A DNA stretch of 64,000 bases from the NCBI RefSeq assembly GCF_000737325.1, contig NZ_CP011125.1:4712001-4776000 (forward strand). Direction: 5' to 3'. Positions 21,884 through 31,860 of the stretch are shown here, in pieces. Source of the stretch: Sandaracinus amylolyticus. Lineage in GTDB: Bacteria > Myxococcota_A > Polyangia > Polyangiales > Sandaracinaceae. The first letter of the stretch is position 1. Each line of letters opens with the position of its first letter. The notes beneath the pieces were generated by a model. The model ran no database searches, was not told where the DNA came from, and was given only the letters and a program-made list of their open reading frames with translations. A program made the translations under genes and the position numbers.

Positions 21884-23637
21884 GCGGCCTCCACCGACGC
21901 CGACGACGCGAGCGCCTCGCGGCGGCGTCGCAGCTCGAAGCGCACGTTGCTCGGCACGCGCCGCAGATCGAGATCGAGCACCTCGTCGAGCAGCCCGCGC
22001 GCGATGTCGAGACGACCTGCGCGCTCCATCTCCTCGGCGCGCCGCAGCACCACGCCCGCGAGCGTGCGCACCACCGGACGCTCGTGCTCCACCCACGCGC
22101 GGTTGGCCTCGATCGCGCGGCGGAACGCGCCGAGCGCGCGCGCCGGCTCGCCCTGACGCACGTGCGCGAGCGCGATCGCCGCGAGCGGCTCCGGCCACCG
22201 CGGGCGTCGCGCGGCCGCGAGCTCGAACCACGCGATCGCGCGCCCGACCGCGCCGATCGCGAGCCACAGCCGACCGAGCAGCAGATCGAAGCGGCCCTGC
22301 AGCCGCGCCCAGAACGTCTCCTCCGCGCCGCGCGCGACGACGCCGGCGCGCGCCGCGGTCGCGAGCGAGCTCGGCTCGGCGGGCACCGGAGGCTCCTCGC
22401 CGCGCAGATCCATCTGCGCGCGGATCGCCGCCGCCGCGTCCTCGACGTCGGCGAGCAGCGCGCTCGGCGGCTCGCGATCGCGCAGCGCCTCGAGCGCGCG
22501 CAGCGCGCGACCGTCACCGATGCGCCCCAGCGCGCGCACCAGCACGCCGAGCAGCGCGGCGTCGCGCCGATCGAGCATGCGGATCAGCAGCTCGACGTCC
22601 TCGCTCGTCGCGGCCCACTCCATCGCCTCGGCGGCCGCGAGCACGACGCGCGGATCGTCGCCGCGCAGCAGCGTGCGCAGATACGCGAGCCCGCGCGCAT
22701 CACCGGCCAGCGCGAGCGCGCCCGCGAGCACCGCGCGCTCGAGATCGACCACGCTGCGCTCGTGTGCCGCGACGAGCGCCGGACGCGCGCGCGGATCGTC
22801 GATGCGCGCCAGCGCGCGCGCCGCATCGGGCACGAGCTCGGGCACGCGGCTCTCGAGCAACGACACCAGCGCGGGCAGCAGGCGTGGATCGCCCGCACAC
22901 CGCAGCGACTCCAGCAGCGCGCGGCGCGACGCGAGATCCGACGCGCCGTCGCTCCCCTCGAGCACCGCCGACAGGTGCGCGATCACGCGATCGGGCAAGA
23001 GCCGCGCACGCAGCCCGATCCACGCGCGCTGCTCGCCGGGCAGCTCCGCGATCGGCTCGGTCGTGGTCTCGCCCTCCCAGAACCGCGCGATCTCCGGCTC
23101 GAGCTTCTTCACGAGCTCGGCCCACGGCTCGTCCTCGTCGCGCGCCTCGTCGCCGACCTCGCCCGGCAGCGCAGCACGCGCGCGCGTGACCTCGAACGCG
23201 ACGTCGGGATCGCGATGCCCGATCAGCACCTGCTCGATCGCGCCGATGCGCGCGTCGTCGAGGTCCCCGCGCTCGAGCATCTCGCGAAACCGGAGCGCCG
23301 CCGCGCGCCGCTGCTGCAAGCTCCCGCCGCGCAGCACCGCGACGAGCGTGGGCACGTCGTCGAGCTCGGCGATGCACGGCCGATCCTCGCCGGGCCGCGC
23401 CGCGAGACGACCGAGGAACGACCCGTCGACGGGCGTGCTCGCGGCTGGGCGCGCGTCCTCGGGCTCGCCCACCCGCAGGTCCGAGAGCGCGCCCCGCGCG
23501 ATCGTCGCGACCAGCTCGCGCGCGACCTCGCGATCGTCGGCCTCGCCGCCGACGCCGAGCGTCTTGCGCAGCGCGTCCTCGCCCGGCGCCGCGCCGCGAC
23601 GCACGCGCTCGACCAGGCGCCGCCCGACGTCGCTCAC
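21880..23637 (-). CDS. HEAT-repeat/TPR protein
   Basis: 585 residues from a GTG overlapping the previous stop (GTGA). Residues ~85-390 have repeated helical pairs of HEAT type (DVPTLVAVLRGG, RALLESLRCAGDPRLLPALVSLLE, ARALARIDDPRARPAL, LVRALGRIGDGRALRALEAL). Residues ~440-540 look like TPR-type helices (WFELAAARRPRWPEPLAAIALAHVRQGEPARALGAF). It should form an extended solenoid for protein binding, and no enzyme motif is seen. It is cytoplasmic by absence of a signal. It sits between an acidic propeller protein and an orphan protein; with overlapping starts, all three probably work together. Confidence 0.8.
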   Translation of the reverse strand: MSDVGRRLVERVRRGAAPGEDALRKTLGVGGEADDREVARELVATIARGALSDLRVGEPEDARPAASTPVDGSFLGRLAARPGEDRPCIAELDDVPTLVAVLRGGSLQQRRAAALRFREMLERGDLDDARIGAIEQVLIGHRDPDVAFEVTRARAALPGEVGDEARDEDEPWAELVKKLEPEIARFWEGETTTEPIAELPGEQRAWIGLRARLLPDRVIAHLSAVLEGSDGASDLASRRALLESLRCAGDPRLLPALVSLLESRVPELVPDAARALARIDDPRARPALVAAHERSVVDLERAVLAGALALAGDARGLAYLRTLLRGDDPRVVLAAAEAMEWAATSEDVELLIRMLDRRDAALLGVLVRALGRIGDGRALRALEALRDREPPSALLADVEDAAAAIRAQMDLRGEEPPVPAEPSSLATAARAGVVARGAEETFWARLQGRFDLLLGRLWLAIGAVGRAIAWFELAAARRPRWPEPLAAIALAHVRQGEPARALGAFRRAIEANRAWVEHERPVVRTLAGVVLRRAEEMERAGRLDIARGLLDEVLDLDLRRVPSNVRFELRRRREALASSASVEAA

Positions 23638-25181
23638 GCGATCTTCACCCTCGTGCGGACGAGCCCGATGCCGCTGCCGATCCACAGCGTCGTCTCCTCG
23701 TCACGCCGCTCCACGACGAGCGCGTGCACGCGCTGATCGCCCTCGGGATCGCCGGCCCCCGTGACGTGGTGCTTCGCGCGCACCTCCTCGAGATCGACGA
23801 CGATCGAAGGACGCTCGCCGGTCGCGATCGCGGCGCGCACCACGAGCCCGCGATCGGTCCCCTCCGCGAGCACGCCCGCGTAGAGCGCCGCGCCCGAGGG
23901 CTCCGCCGCGAGCGCGATCGCGCCCGCGTCGCGCAGCGCGTCGAGCACCTCCCAGCGCTGCCCGTCGTCGCGCGTGACGTACGGCGCGAGCCCCGGCACG
24001 TCGGTCGTGAGCACCACGATCGGGCCGAGCGCCGCCACGAAGATCTCGTGCTCGTCGGGGAGCCCCGCGATCGTCGGACCGGCGACGTTCCGCCACGAGC
24101 GCCCGCCGTCGCGCGTGCGGATCAACCGCATCGCGCCGCCGCGCGCGCCGAGCACGCCGACGACCCCGCCCTCGACGTCGTGCCCGACCGCGAGCACCGC
24201 GCCCGGGATCAGCGGACGCGACCACGTCGCGCCCTCGTCGTCGCTGCGCACGAGCGCGCCGCCGCGCGTGAGCCCCCAGAGGCGCACCCCGCCCGCGTGC
24301 GGCTCCGCGAGCAGGTGGAACGCGCCGACGCTCGTCGCTTCGCCGCGACGCAGCGCCTCGACGGGCTCGAAGCGCTCGCCGTCGGTCGAGCGCGCGACGC
24401 CGCCGAGCTGCAGGCCCACGAGCAGCGCGCCCGACGCGGTGCGCACGAGGCTGGTCGGCTCGTCCCCATCGAGCCCGATCGCGTCGATCTCGGAGACCTC
24501 GTCGCCTTCGATCCGGTAGAGCGTGCGTCCGCCCGCCAAGCCGCCGCCGATCGCGAGGATCGCGTCGTCGTCGGGCCCCAGCCACCGCGACGTCGCGGGC
24601 ATGCGCGGCAGCGAGAGCGCGGGGTGCTCGGGGCGCTCGTCGGCGCCGGGGAGCGCGTCGATCTCGCCCTCCCCCTCGAGCTCCAGATCGTCCGCGAGCT
24701 CGTCCTCGCGGCTCGGCGTCGACGCCGGCAGACCGACCGGCGCGTCGTCGTCGTCGAGCGCGTCGAGGCGCTCCTCGACGCCCTCCTCGCCTGCGTCCCG
24801 CACCAGCGAGGGCTCGCGCTCCTCGTCGAGATCCGCGTCGTCGAGATCGGCGTCCCACCCGGGCGCCTCGGCGGCCTCCGAGCCCTCGGTCCAGCCGCCC
24901 TCCTCGCCCTCGTCGAGCTCGGGATCCTCGGTCAGCGGCTCTTCGGCCGCGTCCCAGCTCTCGTCCGCGTCGTCGTCGTCGAGCGCGTCGAGGAAGTCCT
25001 CCTCGCCCTCGACGCCGGTCGACACGTCGAGCCCCACCGTCTCGTCGCCCTCGTCGCCCTCGTCGATGTCGTCCGCGAGGCCGAGCCCGAGATCGCCCGC
25101 GGGCTCGTCGTCGCCGGCGATGTCGGGGAGCCCGGGGAGCTCGTCGTCGTCGGCGGTCTGCGGTCGGGGAGCACGGATCAT
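23634..25181 (-). CDS. Beta-propeller (BNR/Ycf48-like) protein with acidic N-terminal tail
   Basis: 515 residues. Residues ~10-185 are extremely rich in Asp, Glu, Gly and Leu and probably disordered. Residues ~190-515 look like propeller blades of the sialidase/BNR kind: LVRSDDEGATWSRP, LIRTRDGGRSWRNV, YVTRDDGQRWEV. Asp-box-like S-x-D-x-G-x-x-W pieces recur. Such propellers bind ligands or proteins; no catalytic residues for sialidase are visible. The first gene of a three-gene overlapping operon, it starts at 25181, 22 bases after the uracil-DNA glycosylase gene. The acidic tail is unlike any neighbour in composition. It may bind a basic partner or Ca2+, which is speculation. Confidence 0.78.
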   Translation of the reverse strand: MIRAPRPQTADDDELPGLPDIAGDDEPAGDLGLGLADDIDEGDEGDETVGLDVSTGVEGEEDFLDALDDDDADESWDAAEEPLTEDPELDEGEEGGWTEGSEAAEAPGWDADLDDADLDEEREPSLVRDAGEEGVEERLDALDDDDAPVGLPASTPSREDELADDLELEGEGEIDALPGADERPEHPALSLPRMPATSRWLGPDDDAILAIGGGLAGGRTLYRIEGDEVSEIDAIGLDGDEPTSLVRTASGALLVGLQLGGVARSTDGERFEPVEALRRGEATSVGAFHLLAEPHAGGVRLWGLTRGGALVRSDDEGATWSRPLIPGAVLAVGHDVEGGVVGVLGARGGAMRLIRTRDGGRSWRNVAGPTIAGLPDEHEIFVAALGPIVVLTTDVPGLAPYVTRDDGQRWEVLDALRDAGAIALAAEPSGAALYAGVLAEGTDRGLVVRAAIATGERPSIVVDLEEVRAKHHVTGAGDPEGDQRVHALVVERRDEETTLWIGSGIGLVRTRVKIA

Positions 25182-25203
25182 CGATGGATGATGTAGCCCT
25201 CGG

Positions 25204-26262
25204 TCAGCCCTTTCGCGAGCCCTGCGGCGGCACCTGGCGCCCGAGGCGCTGCAGGACCTTCTGCAGATCCTCCCACACCGGCCGCTTCATCTCGGGCGAG
25301 CGCAGCAGGAACGCGGGGTGGTACGTCGGCATGACCGGCACGCCGCGCCAGGTGCCCCACATGCCGCGCCACGAGCGACCGGGCTCGGCGCACCCGAGGT
25401 TCTCGGCGGCGCAGCGCCCGAGCGCGACGATGACCTTCGGCGCGACGATCTCGAGCTGCTTCGCGAGGAACGGCTCGCACGCGCCGGCCTCGTCGGGGAG
25501 CGGCGTGCGGTTCTCGGGCGGGCGGCACTTCACGACGTTGCACACGTAGACCGCGTCGCGGTCGAAGCCCATCGCGGCGACCATGCGATCGAGCAGCTGC
25601 CCGGCGGGCCCGACGAACGGCGAGCCCTGCTGGTCCTCGTGGTAGCCCGGCCCCTCGCCGACGAACGCGATCTCGGTGATCGGCGTGCCGCGCGAGAACA
25701 CGGAATTCGTCCGCCCCTCGCACAGACGACACGCGCGACAGGTCGCGGCCTCGGCGGCCAGCACCTCGAGCGCGCGATGCTTCTGCTCGGGCGCGAGCGC
25801 GGTGACGGGAGCTGCCGCCGGCTCGAATGCGGGGGTCGCGGGGTGACGCGTCGCGGCCGCCGGCTGCGGCGCGACTGCCTCGGGCTGGCGTGCGACTGCG
25901 TCGGGCTGGCGTGCGACTGCGTCGGGCTGGCGTGCGACTGCGTCGGGCTGGCGTGCGACTGCCTCGGGCTGGCGTGCGACTGCCTCGGGCTGGCGTGCGA
26001 CTGCCTCGGGCTGGCGTGCGACCTCCGCCGGGTGCCGTGTGACCTCGGCCGGGTGCCGTGTAACCTCGGCCGGGTGCCGCGTAACCTCCGCCGGCGCTCC
26101 TGCGACGTCGGCCGTCGCGGCGCCCTGCGGGGGCGAGACCGGCACGGCGCTCTCCGTCGCGTCGGCCCACGGCACGGCCGCGCCGCCCATGCCCTCTTCC
26201 CACGCGAGGTGCTCGCGCACCATCGCTGCGATCGCGGCCAGCTCCTCGTCGTACGCGCTCAC
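25204..26262 (-). CDS. Type 4 (family 4) uracil-DNA glycosylase with heptad-repeat N-terminal tail
   Basis: 352 residues; usual family length is ~200-250. The C-terminal ~200 residues are the enzyme, which removes uracil from DNA. They show the 4Fe-4S Cys cluster start CRACRLCEG, motif GEGPGYHEDQQGSPFVG, CNVVKCRPPENRTP, and motif HPAFLLR. The N-terminal ~57 residues are ordinary, and then about 12 perfect or near-perfect heptads (AEVTRHP, EAVARQP, DAVARQP) form a Pro-rich tail (~58-141) encoded by a 21-bp minisatellite. The tail is not needed for the fold and may be a flexible linker. It lies upstream of the propeller operon with a 22-base gap. Confidence 0.93.
   Translation of the reverse strand: MSAYDEELAAIAAMVREHLAWEEGMGGAAVPWADATESAVPVSPPQGAATADVAGAPAEVTRHPAEVTRHPAEVTRHPAEVARQPEAVARQPEAVARQPEAVARQPDAVARQPDAVARQPDAVARQPEAVAPQPAAATRHPATPAFEPAAAPVTALAPEQKHRALEVLAAEAATCRACRLCEGRTNSVFSRGTPITEIAFVGEGPGYHEDQQGSPFVGPAGQLLDRMVAAMGFDRDAVYVCNVVKCRPPENRTPLPDEAGACEPFLAKQLEIVAPKVIVALGRCAAENLGCAEPGRSWRGMWGTWRGVPVMPTYHPAFLLRSPEMKRPVWEDLQKVLQRLGRQVPPQGSRKG
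25840..26091. repeat. 21-bp in-frame minisatellite in the uracil-DNA glycosylase gene
   Basis: About twelve 21-base units lie in tandem inside the glycosylase gene, giving a heptapeptide tail. Units at 25870-26000 are nearly identical at the DNA level, including the third codon positions, which points to recent expansion by slippage or recombination. Copy number probably varies between strains. Confidence 0.9.
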
Positions 26263-26353
26263 GGGACGTTCCCTCTACCACGACCGCGCGCCCGATCACG
26301 ACGGCGTCCGGCTCTGGCCACTGCGCACGCGAGCGGCTAGCCTCGCCGCGTCC

Positions 26354-27169
26354 ATGCCCAGCAGCGAGCCCGTCCTCTCGGTCGTGATCCCCTGCTACAA
26401 CGAGCGCGGGACCATCCACTCGTGCCTGGAGCGCGTGCTGCGCTCGCCCGTCGAGTCGATCGAGGTCGTCGTCGTCGACGACGGGAGCACCGATGGAACG
26501 CGCGACCTGCTCACCCGCGGTCCCGCGCTCGACCCGCGCGTCCGCGTGGTCCTCCACGCGCAGAACGGCGGCAAGGGCGCGGCGCTCCGCACCGGGTTCC
26601 AGGAAGCGCGCGGGCGCTTCGTGCTGATCCAGGACGCCGACCTCGAGTACGACCCGAACGAGTACCCGAAGCTGCTCCAGCCGCTGCTCGAGGATCGCGC
26701 GGACGTCGTGTTCGGATCGCGCTTCGCGGGCGGCGGGTCGCACCGCGTCCTCTACTACTGGCACTCGGTCGCGAACCACATGCTCACGACGCTGAGCAAC
26801 ATGCTGACCGACCTGAACCTCACGGACATGGAGACTTGCTACAAGGTCTTCCGCCGCGAGGTGCTGCAGCAGCTGACGCTCGAGGAGAACCGCTTCGGCA
26901 TCGAGCCCGAGCTCACCGCGAAGGTCGCGGGGCTCGGCGTGCGCGTCTACGAAGTGCCGATCAGCTACCACGGCCGCACCTACGCCGAGGGCAAGAAGAT
27001 CGGGCTGAAGGACGCGTTCCGCGCGGTCTACTGCATCGTCCGCTACGGCGTGCCCGCGCGGATCAGCGCGGCCGAGGTCGCGCGCTCGCAGGCCGCGGCG
27101 GCGCGCGATGCGGAGCGCGACGACGCGCGCAGCACCGCCGAGCGCGCGGAAGCGGCGCGGCGCAATTGA
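26354..27169 (+). CDS. Family 2 glycosyltransferase, dolichyl-phosphate-mannose synthase-like
   Basis: 271 residues from the ATG at 26354. Motifs: VVIPCYNERGTI (nucleotide site), VVDDGSTDGT, NGGKGAALRTGF, and the metal-binding DADLEYDP. The later YRVF-type region (METCYKVFRREVL) and EPELTAKVA match the GT-A group that transfers sugars to polyprenyl phosphate. No C-terminal membrane helices are present, so it is a short soluble type. The tail is Ala/Arg/Glu-rich. The next gene is a PP2C phosphatase 92 bases downstream. It probably feeds glycan or glycoprotein synthesis. Confidence 0.9.
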   Translation: MPSSEPVLSVVIPCYNERGTIHSCLERVLRSPVESIEVVVVDDGSTDGTRDLLTRGPALDPRVRVVLHAQNGGKGAALRTGFQEARGRFVLIQDADLEYDPNEYPKLLQPLLEDRADVVFGSRFAGGGSHRVLYYWHSVANHMLTTLSNMLTDLNLTDMETCYKVFRREVLQQLTLEENRFGIEPELTAKVAGLGVRVYEVPISYHGRTYAEGKKIGLKDAFRAVYCIVRYGVPARISAAEVARSQAAAARDAERDDARSTAERAEAARRN

Positions 27170-27171
27170 GC

Positions 27172-27183
27172 GACCGATCGGTC
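27172..27183. promoter_or_regulatory. 12-bp perfect palindrome upstream of the PP2C gene
   Basis: GACCGATCGGTC is self-complementary over 12 bases. It lies just past the glycosyltransferase stop and 79 bases before the phosphatase start. It could be an operator site or chance in GC-rich DNA. Confidence 0.25.
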
Positions 27184-27261
27184 ATCGCGCGCTGGATCAT
27201 CGATTGACTGCGTTCGTGGCGCCGCGTTAGCGTTCACGGGCTCAACGGAGGGAACCGCGAA

Positions 27262-28022
<761 letters not shown>

Positions 28023-28041
<19 letters not shown>

Positions 28042-28817
28042 TCTCCGCGCTCCGTCGCCTGCGCGAGGGGGTCGGCGAGCTGCGCGCGAGACCGAGCTCG
28101 GAGCGCGCGGCGCGCGCGATCGAGCGACAGCTCGACTACCAGCGTCGCAAAGCATCGGCGATCGCGCGCGACCACGAGCGCATCGAGCGGATCATGAGCG
28201 CGCGGACGAGCGCGCTGGTCGCGACGCTCTCGCCGCACGTCGCGATCACGGCGAGCACGCGCGTGCTCGAGGTCGGCTCGGGCGCGCACGGGCACGTGTT
28301 CTTCCTCGGCGTGCGGGGCGCGATCGGTGTCGATCCGCTCGCGGACGAGTACCGCGCGCTCTTCCCGTGGCAGTCGCGCGCCGAGACGATCGCGGCGTAC
28401 GGCGAGCGCCTGCCGTTCGACGATGCGCGCTTCGATCTCGTCGTCTCGGACAACGTGATCGATCACGCCGAGCGCCCTGCCGCGATCGTCGACGAGCTCG
28501 TGCGCGTGCTCGCTCCGGGCGGCGTCCTCTACTTCACGGTGCACGTGCACCACGCGATCTACGACGTGCTGTCGCGCGCGTACGGCCTCGTGACGCACGT
28601 CGGTCTGCCGCGCGATCTCGGTGGCCCGTTCGCCGATCACACGGTGCACCTCACGGCGCGCGACGCAGAGCGCCTCGTCGCGCGCGACGACCTCGAGATC
28701 CTGCACCGCGCGCTGCATCCCGAGCCCGCGCCGAAACGCAGACGGCGCGTCGACCACCTGAAGCGCGTGCTCGCGAAGAACACGACCTTCGAGGTGATCG
28801 CGCGCCGTCGCGCGTGA
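28023..28817 (+). CDS. Class I SAM-dependent methyltransferase
   Basis: 264 residues from a GTG at 28023 that overlaps the phosphatase gene by 19 bases; the true start could be a few codons later, since no clean ribosome site is seen. The SAM motif I is VLEVGSGAHGHV, then GAIGVDP (motif II), and FDLVVSDNVIDH (post-II). The first ~75 residues are helical and Arg-rich. It fits the Methyltransf_11 group acting on small molecules or glycolipids. The substrate is unknown; the GT2 upstream hints at a glycan or lipid. Confidence 0.82.
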
Positions 28818-28828
28818 TCACGTGACGA

Positions 28829-30769
28829 TCAGATGGGCTCGTTGATCGACTCGAGGTCGAGGCCGCCCGGGTACATGTAGCTCGTGTACTGGCCGAACCC
28901 GTACACGACGATGCCGAACTCCTGCGAGCTCGTGATCGTGTGCGCGCCGCCGGTGATCTCGACGCGCGCCACGCCGAAGCCGGTGCCGCCGACCGGGAGG
29001 AACCCGAGCACGTTCGTGCCGTCGAGCGTCACGGTCGCGCCCATCGGCGCGGTGACGTTCACGAAGCTGCGCACGTAGGTGCTCGGCGCGAGGAACGTGT
29101 ACTCGGTGCGGTACTGATCGGTCGGGATCGCGAGCGACATCGACGGATCGCCCACGTCGCCGATCGATGCGTTGATGCCCGGGTAGTTCTGGCCGACGAG
29201 GAACTGCGCGACGCTGATCGCCTCGGTGCCCGACACGCGGAAGCTCTGGCGCGCCTCGAACTCGACGGTCTGACCGCGGTTCAGCGTGACCGCCGCGTGC
29301 GTCGAAGCGGGATCGAAGGTGATCATGTTCCCGTCGCGCGCGGACATGATGCGGACGACGTTCGGCTCGTTCATCAGCGGCTGCGTGATCGAGACGATCG
29401 CCTCGCGTCCCCACGCCTCCTCGGGGAAGAGCGCTTCCTCGAGGTGATCGCACGCCCAGCGGTTCGCGGGCATGAACGCGCAGTTGTGGCCGCCGTACAC
29501 CGCGACGCGGCCGCCGGTCGCGCGGATCTCGGTGCCGGTGAGATCGTACTCGGCGCCGACCGTGCAGTACTCGACGCGGCGTCCCGCGAGCACCGAGCCC
29601 TGCATGTCCGCGGCGCCGAACGGCGTGCACGACGCGGGGCGCGAGGCGACGAGCTGCAGCACGTCACCCGCGTTGAGCGTGAACATGCCGGTCTGGCCGG
29701 GCGTGAACGCCTGGACCATCCCGTCGGTCGACGCGCGCACGTGCGCGCTGAACGTGATCGACACCTCGGTCGCGGCATCCGAGGCGCCGACGATCGTGAG
29801 GAACCCGGGGCTCTGTCCTTCCTGCGGCGTGCCCTCGGTGCCGAAGTTGATCGGCGTGATCCGCATGTGACGCGTGGCGACCGAGGTCACGAGGTAGTTG
29901 CCGGTCAGCGCGTGCGTCGGCAGGAGCAGCGACGCGTCGTTGGTGAACGAGAAGCACTGCCCGTCGCCGAAGCCGTCGTCGAGCGGCGACTCGTCGGCGC
30001 AGTCGCGCGCGATGCGGTACTCGAGCGGGTTGAACTGGTAGACCGTCACCGGCAGCGACGAGCGCAGGCGGTACGCCGCGCCGCGGAGGAGCGTCGACTC
30101 CTCGATCTGATCGGTCTGCGAGAACTGCTGCTTGAGCTCGGTGACCCACGGCAGCTCGATCGTCTGCACCGCGCCGGGCGCGACGGTCACCGTGCGGACC
30201 ATCGCGGTGCCGCGCGTGACCGTGACCTGTGCGGCGCTCGACTGCGGGTTCGCGACGACGACGGCGAACGGGAAGTCGGACGCGACCTGCGAGTTCAGCG
30301 TCGTGACCGGCCAGTACTCGCAGCCGATGTACGAGTTCGCGGCCTCGGCGTCGGCGCACGGTGAGCTGCACGTCACGCTGGTCGCGTTGCACACGAGGCC
30401 CGCCGAGGCGTCGCACGTCTCGACGACGTCGTAGCCCGAGCCGTCGGGCCGGCAGCGCTGCAGCGTGTCGCCGTCGCACATGCCGCGGTTGGGAAGGCAG
30501 GCGACGCAGCCCATTCCGGGCGCGCACGTGCCACCCGTCTCGCTGCAGTTGCGCCGTCCGGACTCCGTGCCGTCCGGATTGCAGCTGACCTCCTCGGCCC
30601 CGAGGCAGATCCGAGCCGGACCACCGGCGGTGCACGGCGTCGCGCCTTGGCCGTCCGGTGGCGTCATCCCGCCGTCACGTGGCCTGCCTCCGCCACCCAC
30701 CGGCTCGGTGCACCCCACGGACACGATCAGCGAGCACGAGACGAACGAGAACAGAAGTGAAGAACGCAT
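28829..30769 (-). CDS. IgGFc-binding-like surface lipoprotein
   Basis: 646 residues from the ATG at 30769; an earlier in-frame ATG at 30841 would add a non-signal stretch. The N-terminus is a lipoprotein signal (lipobox VSVGC). A Gly/Pro spacer is followed by Cys-rich repeats (~40-140), e.g. CLGAEEVSCNPDG and CLPNRGMCDGDTLQRC. The rest is a long beta-rich domain of the IgGFc-binding type: NSQVASDFPFAVVVANP, YQFNPLEYRIARDC, SLLLPTHALTGNYLV, GGHNCAF. It is a probable surface adhesin or matrix protein. It converges with the methyltransferase and lies 105 bases downstream of the nucleotidyltransferase gene. Confidence 0.82.
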   Translation of the reverse strand: MRSSLLFSFVSCSLIVSVGCTEPVGGGGRPRDGGMTPPDGQGATPCTAGGPARICLGAEEVSCNPDGTESGRRNCSETGGTCAPGMGCVACLPNRGMCDGDTLQRCRPDGSGYDVVETCDASAGLVCNATSVTCSSPCADAEAANSYIGCEYWPVTTLNSQVASDFPFAVVVANPQSSAAQVTVTRGTAMVRTVTVAPGAVQTIELPWVTELKQQFSQTDQIEESTLLRGAAYRLRSSLPVTVYQFNPLEYRIARDCADESPLDDGFGDGQCFSFTNDASLLLPTHALTGNYLVTSVATRHMRITPINFGTEGTPQEGQSPGFLTIVGASDAATEVSITFSAHVRASTDGMVQAFTPGQTGMFTLNAGDVLQLVASRPASCTPFGAADMQGSVLAGRRVEYCTVGAEYDLTGTEIRATGGRVAVYGGHNCAFMPANRWACDHLEEALFPEEAWGREAIVSITQPLMNEPNVVRIMSARDGNMITFDPASTHAAVTLNRGQTVEFEARQSFRVSGTEAISVAQFLVGQNYPGINASIGDVGDPSMSLAIPTDQYRTEYTFLAPSTYVRSFVNVTAPMGATVTLDGTNVLGFLPVGGTGFGVARVEITGGAHTITSSQEFGIVVYGFGQYTSYMYPGGLDLESINEPI

Positions 30770-30874
30770 TGAGCCCCCACGCGTCGAGTCGGGGGACGCT
30801 AATGGGGACGTCCACTCCGACGCAACCACAGAGACTGCCATCGCTCACGCAATCGGCACCAGTGGGGGCATTCG

Positions 30875-31816
30875 TTACAGCGCGGAAACACAGTGCGCGC
30901 CGGCGAGCACCGCGTCGCGCGCGGACGCGGTCACGCGCGTGCGCGGCCACACGACGCAGCGCTCGAGCGTGACGCCCTCGGCGACGCACGCGCGGGCGCC
31001 GATGGTCGTCTCGCGCAGCACGGCGCTCGCGCCGACGGTCGCGCTCGCGTGCACGGCCTCGCGCGCAGGATCGAGGCCCGGCCAGGCGAGCGCGCCGCGG
31101 AGCACGTCGAGATGCGCGGCGAGGTACTCGCGCGGCGTGCCCAGATCACGCCACGGCGCGCGCTCCACGTGCGCCGCGATGCGCGCGCCGCGCGCGAGCC
31201 ACGGCACGTACCCGCGGCGGACGATGCACCCCTCGTCCGGCAGCTCGCGCAGCGCGCGACCCGAGAGCACGTGCACGCCGGTGAACATCGTCGCGCGCAG
31301 CGTTCCGTCGGGACGCGCGAGCATGCGGCGGACCGAGTGCTCCTCGTCGATCTCGATCGCACCGAAGCGCGCCGCGTCGGGATCCTCGCGGACGATCATC
31401 GTCGCGAGCGCACCGTTCGCGCGATGGAGCGCGATGGCCGCGTGCAGATCGGGCGCGAACGAGATGTCGCCGTTGAACGCGATCACCACGTCGTCGTCCG
31501 CGACCTCGCGCCCGAGCGCGCGCGACTGCACGGCGATCGCGTGCTTCACGCCGCCGCCGGTGCCGAGCAGCGTGCCCTCGTGCGCGAACCGCACCGCGAG
31601 CCCGTCGATGCGCGGCGCGCTCGCGACCTCCTCCTCCACGCGTTGCGCGAGATGGTGCGTGTTGAGCACGACGTCCGTGACGCCGGCGCGCCGCAGATGA
31701 TCGAGCGCGAACCAGCAGAGCGGGCGATGGAACAGCGGCACGACGGGCTTGGGGAGCACGTCCGTGAGCGGCCGCAGTCGCGTCCCGAGCCCCGCGGCGA
31801 ACACCATCGCGCGCAT
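30875..31816 (-). CDS. Sugar-1-phosphate nucleotidyltransferase (mannose-1-phosphate guanylyltransferase-like)
   Basis: 313 residues from the ATG at 31816. Nucleotidyl transferase motif FAAGLGTRLRPLTDVLPKPVVPLFHRP (read in parts: AGLGTRLRPLTD, LPKPVVP). GTGGGVKHA and FNGDISF follow. The C-terminal ~70 residues look like a left-handed beta-helix (hexapeptide pattern ATVGASAVLRETTIGARACV). It makes an NDP-sugar from NTP and sugar-1-phosphate. The sugar and nucleotide cannot be told from motifs. It is divergent from the MopE-like gene across 44 bases and may supply the surface glycans. Confidence 0.88.
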   Translation of the reverse strand: MRAMVFAAGLGTRLRPLTDVLPKPVVPLFHRPLCWFALDHLRRAGVTDVVLNTHHLAQRVEEEVASAPRIDGLAVRFAHEGTLLGTGGGVKHAIAVQSRALGREVADDDVVIAFNGDISFAPDLHAAIALHRANGALATMIVREDPDAARFGAIEIDEEHSVRRMLARPDGTLRATMFTGVHVLSGRALRELPDEGCIVRRGYVPWLARGARIAAHVERAPWRDLGTPREYLAAHLDVLRGALAWPGLDPAREAVHASATVGASAVLRETTIGARACVAEGVTLERCVVWPRTRVTASARDAVLAGAHCVSAL

Positions 31817-31819
31817 TCG

Positions 31820-31842
31820 TCGAACGGATATCACACGTTCGA
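31820..31842. promoter_or_regulatory. Inverted repeat in a 44-bp divergent promoter region
   Basis: TCGAACG (31820-31826) and CGTTCGA (31836-31842) form a perfect 7-bp inverted repeat with a 9-base AT-richer spacer. It fills most of the 44-base gap between the divergent nucleotidyltransferase and MopE-like genes, so it is well placed as a shared operator. The binding protein is unknown. Confidence 0.35.
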
Positions 31843-31860
31843 GCGTAGACTGCGCTCGCA

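Noticed and set aside
27204-27232. TTGACT-N17-TTAGCG promoter for the PP2C gene
   Set aside because: The -10 has only one strong match, so it is not reported as a feature.
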